The notes under the pieces: model-generated
What the model saw: the letters and a program-made list of their open reading frames with translations, nothing else
The model's database searches: none
Told to the model about the DNA's origin: nothing
Origin: Vibrio sp. UCD-FRSSP16_30
GTDB lineage: Bacteria > Pseudomonadota > Gammaproteobacteria > Enterobacterales > Vibrionaceae
DNA: 64,000 bases
Assembly: GCF_001676025.1 (NCBI RefSeq)
Contig: NZ_LZFW01000046.1
Location: 62,001 to 126,000 of the forward strand
Reading direction: 5' to 3'
Translations under genes and position numbers: made by a program
In this document: piece by piece, positions 35,341-47,300 of the stretch
How the letters are laid out: every line of letters starts with the position of its first letter
Numbering within the stretch: the stretch's first letter is position 1

Positions 35341-36912
35341 ATGGCTCCAAACCATAAAAGACATGACTTTCTTGATACAACTAAACGCTTATTAAGAGAG
35401 AATGTCGCGAATTTATGTTCAAAACCTGACTGTCGAGTTCTTACTATGGCATCTAAAATTGATGGGTGTTCGTCATCGAATGTAGGAGTCGCGGCCCATA
35501 TATGTGCGGCTGCACCCGGAGGGCCTCGTTACAAGCTAGAACAAACAGAAGCTGAGAGAAAACATTATGATAATGGTATTTGGCTTTGCACTACGTGTTC
35601 TAGGCTTATTGATGTTGATGATGACTCCTATTCTGAAGAACTCTTACATGATTGGAAGAGCCAAACCTTAGCTTACGCTAGGGAAAATATTGGTAAGCAA
35701 CTTCTTCCTAAAGAAGAAATTGAGTCAAAAGCTTTAAAAAACACTTTAGATTATGTATCTGGTAAAGGTTCTATTTTCTCTGCGGGTGTACCATCTAAGA
35801 TGGTTGGCTTTATTGACGATCACCTTAACCAGTTAGATAGTAGGTTTTCTGTTCAGACTAATGTAGTCAATGGAGCAACGCTTCGAAATATTATACCTCT
35901 AACAAGTGACGCTAGCTTCGCCATATCAATAAATAAATCTGATGGGGAAGTATTTCAGGCTAATCTTCAGGAGATGAGAGAGACAGGTAAACCAGTCAAA
36001 CTATCCAGTGACAGTTTTAAGTTTACAGGTTCAAAATTATTAGAGGCATTAGGTAATGACGAAAGAGGAGGTAGAGAATTAACTATACAGCCAAGCTCTA
36101 CAAAGATAACGGTTGATCTTTATGCAATGTCACATTCAAATCAAGTCTACCTTGGAAGCTTTAAAGGTAAGCAGATTAATTTGAAAAATGGCCTTAAATT
36201 TGAAGCTTTTGCGTTTAACAAGTTGATTAAGGTATCGTGTTTTTACGATCTCGTAGACACTCAAACTCCTAAAGTAACATGCAACTATGTTATTAGCACA
36301 TCTTTATGGGATGGCAAAAGTATTAATAGATTGCCTTTTTTCAATAAGCTTTTAATGGCAAAAGAAGTACTTCAAACCGGGGGCGGTTTAAGCATTGGGT
36401 TGGAACTTGAAGAAGGTGAAGCTATTGGCCCTATGTCGATTGGAGAACAAAATCAAGAACAGTTAAAGTTTTTCGAACAGTTTGGTAATCTCATTCATAT
36501 AATTGATTGCTATAAAAAAATAGCAGATAAATTCAACCTGACAGTACCAGTATATGGTTACTTTGAATTATCTGCAGAAGAGTATGATACCTTGACTTAC
36601 GTTTCAAGCTTACTTGAAGGTGAAGAAATTGTATTAGGTAACAATATTAACTCTTTTCAATTCAATACGAGCTTAGAAGAGTACGAAAAAATATTGGAAA
36701 GTAAAAAAGAAGGCCGGTCAAATGAATTGAAGGTTAGTAAAAAAGATTTTGTGCCTGACAATTTTGGACTTATTCTAAAATCATTAGAGTTTGAACGCAC
36801 CTACTTTGATATGGATTTAGATGCGATAGTGGATGGTAAAAGTGTCAAATTAAGCTTTATACCTAATGAAAACTCGAAATCAATTTCAAGCCTATCGGTT
36901 TCAGGTGACTGA
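35341..36912 (+). CDS. HNH-nuclease-domain protein with unknown C-terminal domain
   Basis: 523 residues. The first ~110 form an HNH endonuclease domain of the type common in phage-defence proteins: zinc-type Cys pairs C26/C31 ('LCSKPDC') and C83/C86 ('LCTTC'), catalytic 'AAHI' with H53, 'AAAPGGPRY', 'ERKHYDNGIWL' with N78, 'SRLIDVDDD' and 'LLHDWKSQTL'. The remaining ~400 residues have no motif I recognise; they look like a beta-rich soluble domain, without membrane segments. Codon use is AT-rich compared with neighbours and the start has only a weak ribosome site. It stands alone between core genes. I infer a single-gene defence effector or restriction-like enzyme in which the large domain senses the trigger. 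Confidence 0.8.
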   Translation: MAPNHKRHDFLDTTKRLLRENVANLCSKPDCRVLTMASKIDGCSSSNVGVAAHICAAAPGGPRYKLEQTEAERKHYDNGIWLCTTCSRLIDVDDDSYSEELLHDWKSQTLAYARENIGKQLLPKEEIESKALKNTLDYVSGKGSIFSAGVPSKMVGFIDDHLNQLDSRFSVQTNVVNGATLRNIIPLTSDASFAISINKSDGEVFQANLQEMRETGKPVKLSSDSFKFTGSKLLEALGNDERGGRELTIQPSSTKITVDLYAMSHSNQVYLGSFKGKQINLKNGLKFEAFAFNKLIKVSCFYDLVDTQTPKVTCNYVISTSLWDGKSINRLPFFNKLLMAKEVLQTGGGLSIGLELEEGEAIGPMSIGEQNQEQLKFFEQFGNLIHIIDCYKKIADKFNLTVPVYGYFELSAEEYDTLTYVSSLLEGEEIVLGNNINSFQFNTSLEEYEKILESKKEGRSNELKVSKKDFVPDNFGLILKSLEFERTYFDMDLDAIVDGKSVKLSFIPNENSKSISSLSVSGD

Positions 36913-37235
36913 TATTGAATTGAACTAACTCATACTCGAGCTAGCTAGCTACTCTGCGGCATAAGATGTGATGCAATCGGACAGTCATAGGAGTAACTTC
37001 TGGCTGTTACAAACAAGGAATGGGGCAAAGTGTTTTAACCTCCCTCCCCCTACACCACATTGCTTGAAACAACCAAAAAGTATTCAAACAATATGCAAAT
37101 GATCAGACTTTATTAGAACTGACAAACTTTAACATCCTCAAGCAGCAAAAACTCAATTCAAAAAAATAGGCTAAGCAAATGCTTAACCTATTTTTCAATC
37201 AATGATGTGATGAGCTATGCCGAAATGATAAGCAC
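36913..37235. other. Intergenic region after the HNH gene
   Basis: No ORF of interest. It contains the bidirectional terminator described separately at 37161-37195; I see no tRNA or clear attachment-site repeat matching the other side of the HNH gene. Confidence 0.4.
37161..37195. terminator. Bidirectional terminator between HNH and MaoC genes
   Basis: Hairpin AAAAATAGG-C-TAAGCA / TGCTTA-A-CCTATTTTT with one internal mismatch, A-run on the left and T-run on the right, between convergent genes. Confidence 0.85.
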
Positions 37236-37922
37236 TCAGAAATACAGGCGTATTACTGATTCAGCAACACAGGCAGGTCGACGAACCCCTTCAATCTCTA
37301 CCTTTAGTTCACGAGTGATCTCTAAGCCTTTTTGAATAGGTGTCACTTTCACTAAACTACTGCGAGCACGAATGTTGCTACCTACTCTTACAGGGTACGG
37401 GAAACGTACACTGTTCATTCCCATATTGACGGTCACTTTGGCCGTTGGGAATAGCGGATTTTTAGGATCAACTGCATCTGATAGGCGTGGCAATAACGCC
37501 AAAGTTAAAAAGCCATGCGCTATTGTTGATTTGAACGGAGATTCTTGCTCTGCACGTTCAGGATCAGTATGAATCCACTGCATGTCTTCTGTCACTTTAC
37601 CGAATGCATCAACACGTTCTTGATCGATAGAAAACCAAGTTCCTACATGCAGTTCTTCGCCAATTTTTTGTGATAACTCCAGATACAACGCTTCCGCTGC
37701 TGGCTTCATCTCTATGACATCTTTAGCCGGGTTCGCAACTTCTTCGTTAACTGCAGGTTTTTGAAAATCTCTACCCCACGGGCGAAATAGATGCTGCGCG
37801 TGAGCACGGCTGACTAATTCACTCCAATATATTCTAAGAGAGGGAGACATCCTATCCATAAACTCCGTATGATGTCTCGAAAGAGATCCTCGTTTGTGTT
37901 TAAGAATATCAACAACTTTCAT
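37236..37922 (-). CDS. MaoC-family (R)-specific enoyl-CoA hydratase-like protein
   Basis: 228 residues. The C-terminal ~145 form a hot-dog MaoC domain with the hydratase motif (catalytic Asp and His) in 'FGKVTEDMQWIHTDPERA' and 'FKSTIAHGFLTLALLP'. The first ~75 residues are an extension ('SLRIYWSELVSRAHAQHLF') typical of vibrio homologues. It may supply (R)-3-hydroxyacyl-CoA or hydrate an enoyl-CoA; no PHA genes are adjacent, so the pathway is open. Cytoplasmic. Confidence 0.9.
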   Translation of the reverse strand: MKVVDILKHKRGSLSRHHTEFMDRMSPSLRIYWSELVSRAHAQHLFRPWGRDFQKPAVNEEVANPAKDVIEMKPAAEALYLELSQKIGEELHVGTWFSIDQERVDAFGKVTEDMQWIHTDPERAEQESPFKSTIAHGFLTLALLPRLSDAVDPKNPLFPTAKVTVNMGMNSVRFPYPVRVGSNIRARSSLVKVTPIQKGLEITRELKVEIEGVRRPACVAESVIRLYF

Positions 37923-38078
37923 GCACGCTCCAGTGAAGCTTTGAGTAGCCTATAAGGCACCAATTTTGACCTAAATCACACTTTAACTCAATACGAGAAT
38001 GTTATTCCTGTGTAAATTAGTAAGAAAAATCAATCTTTAACCTTAATTATGCACAATTTTAGTTCAATAATGAAACTA

Positions 38079-38783
38079 TTATGAGCCGCATTTCATAAAA
38101 ATGAAACTTGGTTCTGTTATCAACCGTTCATACACACCTTGATCTATTTTAGCGATATCCGGTAATGGCTTTCCTTCCGACAGTTCACACACCGTCATTT
38201 TTGCCTGTTGAATAGCAGAAAATAGGTCTTGGAGGCTTCTTCGATAAAAGCTTACTTGGACTGGTTCACCTATCGTATCCCACGACTCTGTAATGCGTTC
38301 TAGCGCGAAATAGTTGCCACTTGGTGAAATAGAATAATCGTTTATAGGATGATGAGTCGAAAAAACAAAATGCCCATCCGGTTTTAAAACTCGACTAACT
38401 TCGCTAAATAAGGGCTTAAGATCTTCGATATAGTGAATGATTAAAGGCGCAATAACCCAGTCAAAACTGCTGTCTGCTTCATTAGGAAGCCCAATGCTAA
38501 GATCTTGGCTGTAAGCCTTAAACGGATGCGCATTACTCTTTGTAAGCTCAATCATCTCACTAGAAAGATCAATACACGTCATTATGCCGCCTTGAGATTG
38601 AATTTCTTTAGCATATTCACCCGACCCGCAGCCTAGATCCAAAACCTTATCCCCTGGCTTTATCGACAACAACGACAGAGTCGTTGGTCTTTCTAGCATG
38701 GCGTTGTAAATATTGTCTTTTACCACCAGTGAGTATTGCTTTGAAAAGGTGGTATACATTGGATTACTCACCTCAGATTTCAT
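38079..38783 (-). CDS. Class I SAM-dependent methyltransferase
   Basis: 234 residues with the SAM-binding motif I 'VLDLGCGSGEYAKEI' near residue 48, motif II 'MTCIDLSSEMIEL', and post-motifs 'FDWVIAPLIIHYI' and 'LKPDGHFVFSTHHP' of the Methyltransf_11/UbiE-like group. The substrate is not evident; a small molecule is likely. It starts 4 bases after the Lon-like protease stop, with AAGGAAG in the junction, so it is translationally coupled to that gene. Confidence 0.9.
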   Translation of the reverse strand: MKSEVSNPMYTTFSKQYSLVVKDNIYNAMLERPTTLSLLSIKPGDKVLDLGCGSGEYAKEIQSQGGIMTCIDLSSEMIELTKSNAHPFKAYSQDLSIGLPNEADSSFDWVIAPLIIHYIEDLKPLFSEVSRVLKPDGHFVFSTHHPINDYSISPSGNYFALERITESWDTIGEPVQVSFYRRSLQDLFSAIQQAKMTVCELSEGKPLPDIAKIDQGVYERLITEPSFIFMKCGS

Positions 38784-38787
38784 ATAA

Positions 38788-41148
38788 CTACTTCCTTAAT
38801 GCATTAAGTTTTGCTTGGGCAATACCATAAATAGTATCTGTGGGATAACTGCCTTCATCAGAGGCAATCCCACTCTCTTTACCCGTAAATAACTTAATTG
38901 CTTGAGTGACATGCTCAATAGGCCAGATATGAAATTCACCTTTATCTACCGCCTCAACAATGTCTTTGCGTAGCATTAAATTATGTACGTTTGACTTGGG
39001 AATGATCACGCCTTGAGTGTTATTACGACCTTTGATTTTACACACATCAAAGAAGCCTTCAATTTTCTCATTAACTCCACCAATGGGCTGTGCTTCACCA
39101 AACTGATTCATGGAACCTGTGATGGCAATATCTTGGCGATTCGCTTGTTTGGAAAATGCCGATACGACGGCGCAAAACTCCGCCATACTGGCACTATCAC
39201 CGTCCACACCACCATAAGATTGCTCAAAAGTAATGTTAGTGGTCAGGGGTATTTTGGCCGTTTTACCGAATACCGAAGACAGATACGCGGTTAAAATCAT
39301 CACACCTTTGGAGTGAATACTGCCCCCCAAGTCGACGTTTCGTTCAATATCGATCACTTCACCGCTCCCATAAGAAGTGGTGGCGGTAATTCGATTTGGC
39401 GCGCCAAACATATGATCGCTCGTGCTCAACACAGACAGTGCATTAACCTGTCCGACAGCCTCACCATCGGTATGAATTAAAGTGGTGCCATTGATGAAGG
39501 TTTCCATGACGCTTTCTTGTAATCGACTAACCCTAGAGAGTTGATTTAACAATGCTTTTTCTACATGGCTCACACGAATAATATTCGCTCTTGCCGTTCT
39601 TGCGATGTAGTTGGCTTCGCGCAATAGATTGGCAGTATTGGCTGAGTGTAAGGAGATTTTATTCTGATCGCCTGCCATTCTTGAACTGTGTTCAATAATT
39701 CTCGCAATGGCTTTTTTATCGCAATGCAGCAGTTTGTTATCATGCACAATGCTGGAAATAAACCGAGTATAATGCAGCTCTGAATCACTGTTGCGCTGCA
39801 TTTCATCTTCAAAATCGGCTGTCACACGAAATAGCTCTGCAAATTCTGGATCGTAATGCTGTAACAGCTGATAGGTTCGGTAATCACCAAACAAAATGAT
39901 CTTCACATCCAGCGGTATTGGCTGTGGATCAAGAGACACCGCCCCCGTCATAGTGACCTGCTTTTCCAGTGCCGTTAAACAAAGTTCTCGTGCGCGCAGT
40001 GCGCGTTTTAGGCCATCCCAAACGTATGGCTGCTCTAATACTTTGACCGCGTCCATTAATAACACGCCGCCGTTGGCTTTATGCAAAGCACCAGGGCGAA
40101 TCAAAGAGAAATCGGTAAACACAGTACCTTTAAATGTGGCGGTTTCAACATAGCCAAATAACGAATGATAGTTAGGGCTTTCTTCGACAATAATCGGCAA
40201 ACTGTCTTTTGGCTGTGAGACCAATACATTCACTTTATATCGACGTGGCAGTTTTTTATCTAAAGAAGCGGTGGCTATTTCGCCTTGCTCGTTGCTTTCT
40301 TCAAGAAAAATATCGACGTTTTCCACGATGTCTGCTTGCAGATCATTAAGGTGCTGTTTTACCTCAGCGTGCTTCTTATATTTCACGCGCAACTCTTTGA
40401 TAAAGTGACCTAATACATCTAACGTCACATCCGAATTGAGTTTTTGTATTTTATCGGTGTACTGCTCTTCCCACTCGGTTAAATCACGAATAATGTGACG
40501 CAGTGACACTTCTAAATTATCAATAGTTTTCTCAAAATCCGCTTGAACCTTTTTATCAAGCAGTTCAAAGGCCGCTTCTGTATACGGTTCTTCGCCATCT
40601 AAAGCGACAAACTGATAGTCTCCTTGCGTAGTAACACTAAGGCTAATGTGTTTTTCTTTTGCTTCTTTGGTCAAAGCGTCAAGCGCGGTGCTTTGTTTCT
40701 TTGCCAATTGATTTTTTAAGCGATCGGCGCGAGAAAAATACATTTCATTATCAAAAGCTAACGGTATCGCCTTTAGCAATTTAGTCATTAACTTTTCGAG
40801 ATCCAAGCGCAGACTTTGCCCCACGCCCCTTGGCAGTTTTAGCACTTTAGGAACACGAATGTCCTCAAAATTGGCCACATAACACCAATCATAAAGCTCA
40901 TGAAGATCAAAAGGATGGCGTTTTAAGTAGCGCAATATCATGGTGCGCTTGCCTAAGCCATTACGCCCAATGGCATAAATGTTGTAACCCTTTTCACGAA
41001 TCGACATCGCAAACTCAACCGCAGACTGAGCCCTTTCTTGACCAACAATTTCGTCAATCGGTGGAATATCTTTGGTGGATTTGCATGAGAATGCGTCAAG
41101 ATCGGCTTCTCGATAAAGCGCGGTTGCTGGTAATGAAAATGTAGCCAT
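38788..41148 (-). CDS. Lon-family ATP-dependent protease (AAA_32/LonB-like)
   Basis: 786 residues from the ATG at 41148 (GAGG upstream; a GTG at 41154 is in frame). An N-terminal ATPase region has a P-loop-like 'IGRNGLGKRTMIL' near residue 60, then a long coiled-coil insertion (~150-290) and the second part of the AAA module ('GGVLLMDAVKVLEQPYVW', 'PLDVKIILFGDY'). The C-terminal Lon protease domain has the catalytic serine in 'GGVDGDSASMAEFCAV' and the lysine in 'GEAQPIGGVNEKIEGFF'. This is the bacterial LonB/YcbZ-type soluble protease, distinct from housekeeping Lon. The P-loop has R after K instead of S/T at that position. Confidence 0.93.
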   Translation of the reverse strand: MATFSLPATALYREADLDAFSCKSTKDIPPIDEIVGQERAQSAVEFAMSIREKGYNIYAIGRNGLGKRTMILRYLKRHPFDLHELYDWCYVANFEDIRVPKVLKLPRGVGQSLRLDLEKLMTKLLKAIPLAFDNEMYFSRADRLKNQLAKKQSTALDALTKEAKEKHISLSVTTQGDYQFVALDGEEPYTEAAFELLDKKVQADFEKTIDNLEVSLRHIIRDLTEWEEQYTDKIQKLNSDVTLDVLGHFIKELRVKYKKHAEVKQHLNDLQADIVENVDIFLEESNEQGEIATASLDKKLPRRYKVNVLVSQPKDSLPIIVEESPNYHSLFGYVETATFKGTVFTDFSLIRPGALHKANGGVLLMDAVKVLEQPYVWDGLKRALRARELCLTALEKQVTMTGAVSLDPQPIPLDVKIILFGDYRTYQLLQHYDPEFAELFRVTADFEDEMQRNSDSELHYTRFISSIVHDNKLLHCDKKAIARIIEHSSRMAGDQNKISLHSANTANLLREANYIARTARANIIRVSHVEKALLNQLSRVSRLQESVMETFINGTTLIHTDGEAVGQVNALSVLSTSDHMFGAPNRITATTSYGSGEVIDIERNVDLGGSIHSKGVMILTAYLSSVFGKTAKIPLTTNITFEQSYGGVDGDSASMAEFCAVVSAFSKQANRQDIAITGSMNQFGEAQPIGGVNEKIEGFFDVCKIKGRNNTQGVIIPKSNVHNLMLRKDIVEAVDKGEFHIWPIEHVTQAIKLFTGKESGIASDEGSYPTDTIYGIAQAKLNALRK

Positions 41149-41266
41149 AGTCACCTCAATGTGAGAAATGGTGAGTAGAAAAGATGCAATAGTCGATACT
41201 AAACGGCTGTATTACTCTTAGTGTAATAGCAAAACTGGACGATAAGTGTGACAAATCAAACGATGA

Positions 41267-41300
41267 GTTAAGTATTGAACGATAACGTTCAATACTTAAC
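41267..41300. terminator. Perfect 15-bp hairpin after the giant adhesin gene
   Basis: Arms 41267-41281 and 41286-41300 are perfectly complementary with a 4-base loop, 33 bases past the adhesin stop on the minus strand. There is no T-tract, so it may stabilise the mRNA end, act as a Rho-assisted terminator, or be a protein site. Confidence 0.5.
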
Positions 41301-41332
41301 TTCATATTAGACTGCCCTATCAACCCTATCTG

Positions 41333-44300
41333 TTAATTCCCGTCATACTTAAACACTTGGTTTTCAAACATAGTAGTTAATAGATCGCTATCTGGGTCAC
41401 TATAGCTAAGTTGGCTATTTAATCCTTCGACGACAATTGATTGGCTTTGAGTATCAGAGCTTACTGTTATTTCAACATCATCGGTATTTTCCACCAGCGA
41501 CGCTGCTAACTCATTGCTACTAGCCAAGTTGTTTAACAAGTCATCTAGCGCTAAGCCTGAGTCTAAATCATCAATCACTGCAATAAGGTCAATGCTATCA
41601 CCCTCGGTTAAACTAAAGTCGGTAATAAGATCTTGCTGACCGTCATCCAAATCTTCCCAAACGAACAAGTCAGAGCCTTCCCCACCAGTTAATATGTCAG
41701 AGCCTAAACCGCCAATTAAAATGTCGTTACCCAAACCACCAATTAACTCATCATCAAAGTCTGAACCTCGTAATGTTGAATCTTCATCAGCATCAATTAA
41801 GGTAGTTGCCGCGCTTTGCAGTTCTGCATTCAGATCACTGCCATCGGTAACCACTTCAACAGTGTATTGAATAGCTGCTGACTCCGCCGTAATAGCAGGG
41901 TCACTTTCAGTCGATATCGCAACGACATCAAAGGCAACAGATGACGATGGCAAGACATTTGAGTCAGTGACCACAATGACTGCATCGGCAAGGGCTGCCG
42001 CATCTAAAACCCAACTACCTGCGCTGCTTCCTGGCGAAACCGTGCCCGCAGTAGATAGAATGGATAACGCATTATCTAAACCACTCACTTCAATGCTCAA
42101 TGTTTCGCTGGCATCAGACAGCGCCGCCATTAGTCCTAGTAAAGGAATCCCTCTTGAAACTAACGCAGCTTGCGAAATGATAGTATTTAGGCTGCGCTGA
42201 TTTTCATCACTAATAGTAAGAGTCGGCGTATTGGCAACCGGTGTAATGGTAATCGCGACCGTATCACTGTCTTGTTGATTGCTAGAATCTGCATCATCAA
42301 AAATACCATTATCATTGGTGACAATAGTCAGTTCAGCGTTATCAGTGCCTTGTGGGTTGCTGTACAAAATCCCGCTATCTACAGCAGACTCAGCTAAAAC
42401 GGCATTTACTTGAGTAATTGGCCCTTTTAAGGTGACTGAATCACTACCATTATTATCAATGGTCACCAAACCGTTGCTTGTGATTATCTGTAACGTGCCG
42501 ATATCAACGGACAGTATGACTTCGATATCAGAATCGGCATAACTGCCAATATAGTCCGCATCAGAGACTTGAATGCCTTCGATTTTAGTTGTGCTTCCTT
42601 CATCAACGGTAATACTGCCCGGCAACGTATTCACAGGAGCATCATTTTGCGCCGTTACACTAATATCAAAATCATCATTGCTTACTTTTGCGCCGCCACT
42701 GCCAAAGCTTCCTTGATCGTTTACCGTCACATTCACGCTCACGTCACCGGCAAAATCGGCATCGGCTGTGAACAATAAGCCACTGGCAAGTAAGGTGTTA
42801 ATCTCATCAATTGAGCCAACCAATTCCACTTGCCCATCACTTAAGGTAATCGTGCCAGAAAAGGCATCTTTACTGGCTTGCGCAAAGTCAAAATCACCAT
42901 TTGCATTGGCTGCAATCGTCAATAGATATTGTGCATCTGGCTCATCACTTTGATCCACATCTGAGATTTGGATATCAGTAATGGTCAGCACATCATCTTC
43001 ATCAACGACTCTGTCGGTGATACCAGATAACTCAGGAGTGTCATTCACCGCAGTAACAGAGACATCAAAGCTGGTTTGCACTGTATTTGGCTCTCCAACG
43101 ACGCCAAAGTTACCATTATCATCCACCAGCACTGTGACACTAACTGTACCAATCAGATTTTGTGCAGGCGTAAAGGTAATCCCCGAGCTCAAAAATGCAT
43201 TAATATCCGATACCGTTCCATCAAGCTGTAATCCTGACGTCGCATCGCCACTCACGGTGACATTAAAGGTTGCTGGATCAAGGTTATAACTAAAGATGCC
43301 CTCACCATCTGTTACCGATATTGTTACCGTATAGGGTGCATCAGGCAGTTGAGCGGTATCGACATCGCTAATTTGAATACTGGTGATCTCAAGTGTGTCA
43401 TCTTCAGCCACTGTTTGTGCATCAATCGGCTCTATTACTGGCTGGTCATTTTCTGCATCTACCGTAATAACAAACGTATCATCATTGGTGTGTAGTTCAC
43501 CCTCAACACCGATGTTTCCGCCATCATCAACCGCGACAGTGACATTAACGTCACCGTAGAAGTTTTCAACAGGGTTAAAATGAACACCATCGGCTAGCGC
43601 TGCATTAATTTGTGCAACGGTTCCGGTAATGGTGATGCTTGCCTCAGGATCGGTACTCGAAAGCGTCACCCCAAACAGCGCTTCAGCATTATCAATAAAG
43701 CTAAGCAAACCACTATCCACAGAAATGGTAAAGGTGTAGTCAGTCGATGCATCATCGGCCGTATCGGGGTCAGCAATTGACAAGCCATTGATGATTAATT
43801 CATCGTCTTCTACAACAGTTAAATCAGCAATGCCCTCAAAGATAGGTTGATCGTTCACTTCATCAATAGTGAATGTCACCACTTGCTCAGAAATAGCACT
43901 GTCATCGGTGTATTCAATGCCGTTGATATCATATTCAACGGACTGAACTTGAATGGTGATTTGCGTAGGATCCCAGTTCAGCGAGTTGTTATTACCGGGG
44001 TTAAAGATAAGACTATCAACCACTTGCGCATTAACATCTAACGTCCAACTGCCATCTCCATTATCGGTAAAGAGTGTGCCATCTGCCAAGCTAATAGTGG
44101 CACCATCTGGCATATCTAAAACTGTAATGCGCATAATTTCAGGCGCACTTTCTTGGTAGTTAGCACCCGTTCCATCGCCTGATAATGAATAATCTTTATC
44201 GACAATCGTGGCATTGATTTTTATTTCAATGTCTTGGTTTTCAATACCTGTTGCAGAATCAACGATATCAGTATCAACCGCATCTGCGACGGGGTTAACC

Positions 44301-47300
44301 ACCAAAGTGAAGGTTGAAGTGTGCTCAACAGGTACACCAAGCAACTTCTCTTGTGTAAAGACAATAATCCCAAGATCAACCGTGCCACTGAACTGCTCAG
44401 CCGGTGTAATTTCCAAATCTGCAAATGAAATGGAGGTCGCTGAAGGATTATTCAGCTGGATAGTCCAAAACCCATCACCGTTGTTTTTAGCCACAAAGCC
44501 ATTTGCATCATCTTCACTGGTCGATTTCACAAGGAAATCATCAGGTACGCCAGATAGTCGAATCGACACAAACTCTTCTGAGCCATCATCATCATTTAAC
44601 GAAACGGTAAATGGCGTGCCTTGTATTTGGTCGAGGAAGATAGGCGTATCTTCATTACCCGTGATCACTATTTTATTAGAGCGGTCACCCCCTTCGATAA
44701 CGATGGAGTCGACAACTGGCACCACCTCAAAGGAAATATTGCCACTAAACGGCTTACCTGAATCGGTATCTGAAGGATGATCATAACCATCGGTTTCATC
44801 AAAAACCGTCACGTCATTGAGTGTGCCTGAAATAGACAACTCAACAGTATTATCGTCATCGCCGGTTGGGAAGTTCTCTGCGGGCTTAAACTGGACATCC
44901 TTTAAAAAGTCTTCAATGGCAGTAGGGTTATTGGCATCATAAGTCAGAGTAAATGAACTGACTTCGTTTCCGTCAGGGTCAATTAATACTCCCTCAGAAG
45001 GATCATTCAGCGCGATGGTCACTGTTTGGAAGCTTTCGACTCCTCGCCCTGCCGCAGTATCAAGATCGGTAGACTCAACGCCAATTTGCAAGTGAATGGT
45101 GCCGTCTTCGTAGGCGATATCATCTTGATATACTGGTGTGCCACTGGCATCAACAGGTAATAAATCAGCGCCTAAACCACTGGTACCTTTGACGACAACA
45201 GACACAACTTGTGAATCTTCAACAACTGGAGAAACCGCCACTGGAAGCGTCAGATCTTGGTATTCTTCATCTCCCGATAATGTATCCGTGGTTACCACGG
45301 TAAATTTTAAGTTCATGTCGCCGGCAAAATCTTGCGGCGGAATTAACAGTAAATTCTCTAAGCCAATGACATTCCCATCAACATCAATGCCACCTTTAAA
45401 TACATACTCTGCGGTGGTGTAGTCATATTCCGCCCCTTGAATAACAAAGCCTTCAAGGTCAGATTGAGCAAACACCAAAGTCAAAATATCAGCCACATCA
45501 TCTCTATCTGCGGTCGTTACCAACAAACCTTTATCGAGAATCTGCTGACCTAGCGCGATGCTACTGTCTTCAGTGCCTAAGATGATGTCATCAGGATTAG
45601 TGCTTTCCTCAACTACGGCTGCAATCGAATCATTAACCACTACATCTTCAGGGAATCGCAACGTCACGTCTGTTTCTTTTAAAACACGCGCGCTTCCTTC
45701 GCCTTCTTCACCTTTATCATAAACAAGCGCAACAAACGTGATGGTAATATCCGAGAACGCATCGTCACCATCACCGGCTATTTTCAGGCCACTTGGCGCG
45801 ACAATGGTAAAATCTTCCTCGTTGGTTACGACCCATTTGCCATCACCGTTATTCACCGCGCCAATAATCACTAATTGATCGAGAATATCTTGATCAACAG
45901 TGCCAAAATCAACCACCAGCTCTTCAACAATCTCATCGGGATTATCGTCAATTTCTTGCTGCTCTTCGGCAGTCAAAATAGCATCAGGATCATTAAGTAA
46001 TTTATCTAATGCATCTTGTTCGGTTTGGGTAATATCTGAGTCTTCAAAATTGACACTGTACGCATCATCTTTCACTTCATTTAAAGTGAAGTTAATCATA
46101 CCGTTACTATCGGCAATAATCGGGTTATCAATCCCCCCAATCTCATCATTGCTTAAATCCGTGACAAACAGATTGGCATCATTTTCAACGATAGGGTTCA
46201 CCACCACATCAACGGTGCCATGAATGATGGCCGTGGCGGTATCTTGGTATTCAGCTTCGCCTTGAGTAAACTCGTAATCCTCTTCGGTGACTTCAACGGT
46301 GACACTTAACTGGAAATCACTACTGTCATCAGCAGGTGGTTTAACTTCAACAATGCCTGCGCCACTTAATAGCTCTCTTAGGCCATTACTTTCTGAAATG
46401 GTGATATTGCCATCAGAATCTACAGATAAGGTTGTACCGTTTACTCTTATCTCTGATCCTTCAGGGAATCCAGTAATAACCACAAGATTAATCACTTCAT
46501 CACTATCAGAGAAATCATCACCAGCCGGTCGCCAGTCGATTTCGATAAAGCTATCTTCATCACCTGATGAAGTACGTTGATAGCCATCCTTCGCATCAAT
46601 CACCGGCTGTACTTTTATGATGATGTTACCTTCAGTAATGCTGCTATCACCATCGCTTTCTGTGACTACTATGGTGGCTTTTAGATCAATATTGCCCGTA
46701 AAGGATTCAATTGGTCGTAAGATAACACCAGTATCAACCCCCGCTTCCGTTAAGTTAGCTTGGTAGATAGGGCCACCCGCATCATCGTAACCTACAAACA
46801 CAAGGTCAATTTCTTGGTTTTCACTATCTAAAACCAATACACCATCAGGGATATTAGAAATCAAAACCGTCACCGATTCCGAGTCATCGAGCGGCGTATC
46901 CGTTAACTCACCGCTCAGCACCTTAAAGTTCAGTGGGATATCTGTGTTTTCATCAATAAGAGTTTCTACGCCAGAGGCTTGCCCCTGATCATTTAAGATA
47001 GGATGCCAAGTATCCCCTATTCCATCAATGCTAATGTAAGGGAAATCGGCCACACCTTTAAGATCGACATAGATTTCTCTATCAGCCAACACTCGGTCAT
47101 CGGTCACTGTTTTTATGGTGCCCACACCGGTTGTCTCATCCACATTTTCTAGCTGCTCTATGGTGTCTCGTATAATGCCCGTTACGGTTAGGCTAAAGTC
47201 CACGTTGCTGTTGGTGTACGGAACCAGTTCAACTTGAGATAACATGTCATACGCAATTTCATACACCCCCGCAGAGACTTCAATGATTGGGTTGCTGTCT

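Noticed and set aside
36913..37160. Possible integron attC-like sequence after the HNH gene
   Set aside because: A short 'GTTTTAAC'-type core is present, but I could not find the paired inverted arms or a second copy, and there is no integrase.
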